Below, in pieces: positions 63,343 through 64,000 of a DNA stretch of 64,000 nucleotides. The notes beneath the pieces were generated by a model. The model was not told where the DNA came from. It searched no databases and worked only from the letters and a program-made list of their open reading frames with translations. The translations under genes were made by a program, and so were the position numbers. The stretch is from Thermoflavifilum sp. Lineage in GTDB: Bacteria; Bacteroidota; Bacteroidia; Chitinophagales; Chitinophagaceae. Every line of letters begins with the position of its first letter. Position 1 is the first letter of the stretch. The DNA lies in NCBI RefSeq assembly GCF_014961315.1, contig NZ_CP063141.1:248001-312000 (forward strand), given 5' to 3'.

Positions 63343-64000
63343 ATGGCAGACACTCAATTTCCTCATGACTCGAGCGCTCCCGAGAGCGAAACGCCTACTC
63401 CCGAAAAAAGGGGTAGCCGAAGCTTGTTGTACATTATCCTCATTGTGGCACTACTGGCTACCTGGGGTTATCTGATCTACGACAAATCCCAGCACAAACA
63501 AAGGGAAATTCAGTTAACCCAGCAAATTTCTTCTACCGATTCGGCACGCAATGAGCTACAAAAAGAATATGAGGCGGCCAATGCCATGATCGATCAGCTG
63601 ACTTCCCAGAATACCCATATGGACAGCCTGCTGAAGGCTAATAACAAGGAAATCAGCGCCCTGCGAGCTCGCATCCAGAGCATCCTGAACGATCGCAATG
63701 CCACCCGCGCTCAGTTAGAAGAAGCCCGGGAACTGATTCAACAGCTGAATGCTACCATCGAACAATACAAAGCTCAGATCGAAAAGTTAGAAGGCGAAAA
63801 AATTGTACTCACCCAACAGCGGGATTCGCTAAAACGCAATTTAGATACCGCCACCCAGGTCAATCAGCAACTGGCTCAACAAGTGCAGCTGGGTAGCGTA
63901 TTGCATGCATCCAATATTCAAATTATTCCACTCCACCTGAAAAAAAGCGGCAAGGAAGTGGAAACATCCCGTGCAAAACGAGCCGATATGATGCGGGTGA
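63343..64000 (+). CDS. Membrane-anchored coiled-coil protein (3' partial)
   Basis: An open frame from ATG 63343 that runs past the right edge of the window (219 codons visible, no stop). A charged cytosolic N terminus (MADTQFPHDSSAPESETPTP), one membrane helix (LLYIILIVALLATWGYLIYD, about 28-47), then a long coiled coil (ISALRARIQSILNDRNATRA, RELIQQLNATIEQYKAQIEK) leading into a globular start (LHASNIQIIPLHLKKSGKEV). Of a kind common in Bacteroidota; function unknown. Confidence 0.75.
   Translation, partial: MADTQFPHDSSAPESETPTPEKRGSRSLLYIILIVALLATWGYLIYDKSQHKQREIQLTQQISSTDSARNELQKEYEAANAMIDQLTSQNTHMDSLLKANNKEISALRARIQSILNDRNATRAQLEEARELIQQLNATIEQYKAQIEKLEGEKIVLTQQRDSLKRNLDTATQVNQQLAQQVQLGSVLHASNIQIIPLHLKKSGKEVETSRAKRADMMRV

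Noticed and set aside
1..64000. CRISPR array or prophage
   Set aside because: No regularly spaced short repeats and no phage structural or integrase genes were found.

Overview
The window reads as a chromosomal segment of a Bacteroidota bacterium, most likely from the Chitinophagaceae or a close relative. The evidence is an exact Bacteroidota -7 element (TAnnTTTG) a few to some tens of bases upstream of many genes, almost no Shine-Dalgarno sequences, a TonB-dependent receptor with an N-terminal carboxypeptidase-like domain, DUF5683-, NIPSNAP- and PepSY-like proteins, and Bacteroidota-type gene versions (fused ribBA, SDR-type threonine dehydrogenase). No genus can be fixed from sequence reading alone. 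Most of the window is dense housekeeping DNA with short gaps and many 1-4 base overlaps.

Layout. 0-8.3 kb: NTF2-like gene cut by the window edge, ATP-type PEP carboxykinase, Xaa-Pro aminopeptidase, a pssA-purS-rsmI operon, a secreted PepSY-like protein and a secreted M1 peptidase. 8.6-12.7 kb: fused trehalose-6-phosphate synthase/phosphatase facing a GH15 enzyme. 12.8-20.8 kb: mnmA and a lipoprotein; sucA-sucB (E2 with two lipoyl domains) coupled to an RsmB-type methyltransferase; rpsT with a clear terminator. 20.9-28.4 kb: small exported protein, PHB-depolymerase-like esterase, aldo/keto reductase, OsmC, pruA, and a convergent pair resembling terpene-synthase folds (class I-like NDxxD and an exported class II-like DADD protein). 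28.4-31.7 kb: TonB-dependent receptor split by a single-base frameshift. 31.9-41.9 kb: ribBA, smc, NIPSNAP, membrane hydroxylase, DoxX, an unrecognised conserved gene and a GH3 beta-glucosidase. 42 kb: tRNA-Ser(GGA) preceded by two truncated tRNA-like tandem copies. 42.3-46.2 kb: minus-strand run trmH-ubiA-ruvX-def-ECF sigma-anti-sigma. 46.3-52.1 kb: mutS, dps, kdsA, threonine dehydrogenase, dapB.

The accessory part is 52.2-57.35 kb, visibly AT-rich: an array of three truncated RHS toxin tips or remnants, each followed by a candidate immunity gene. Two tips share a 327-bp near-identical core, one tip is frameshifted in a G run exactly at its GGGxQxE motif, one is interrupted by a stop codon, and one immunity candidate is an internal triplication. 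57.5-64 kb returns to housekeeping genes: parA-parB-DUF5683, a UPF0173 hydrolase, a flavoprotein, a membrane metallophosphoesterase, a PolB-like exonuclease and a coiled-coil membrane protein cut by the window end.

Most worth a second look: the RHS cassette array, the two G-run frameshifts (phase variation or sequencing error), the terpene-like pair, the tRNA-Ser-derived tandem units, and the very short 5' leaders implied by the promoter motifs.
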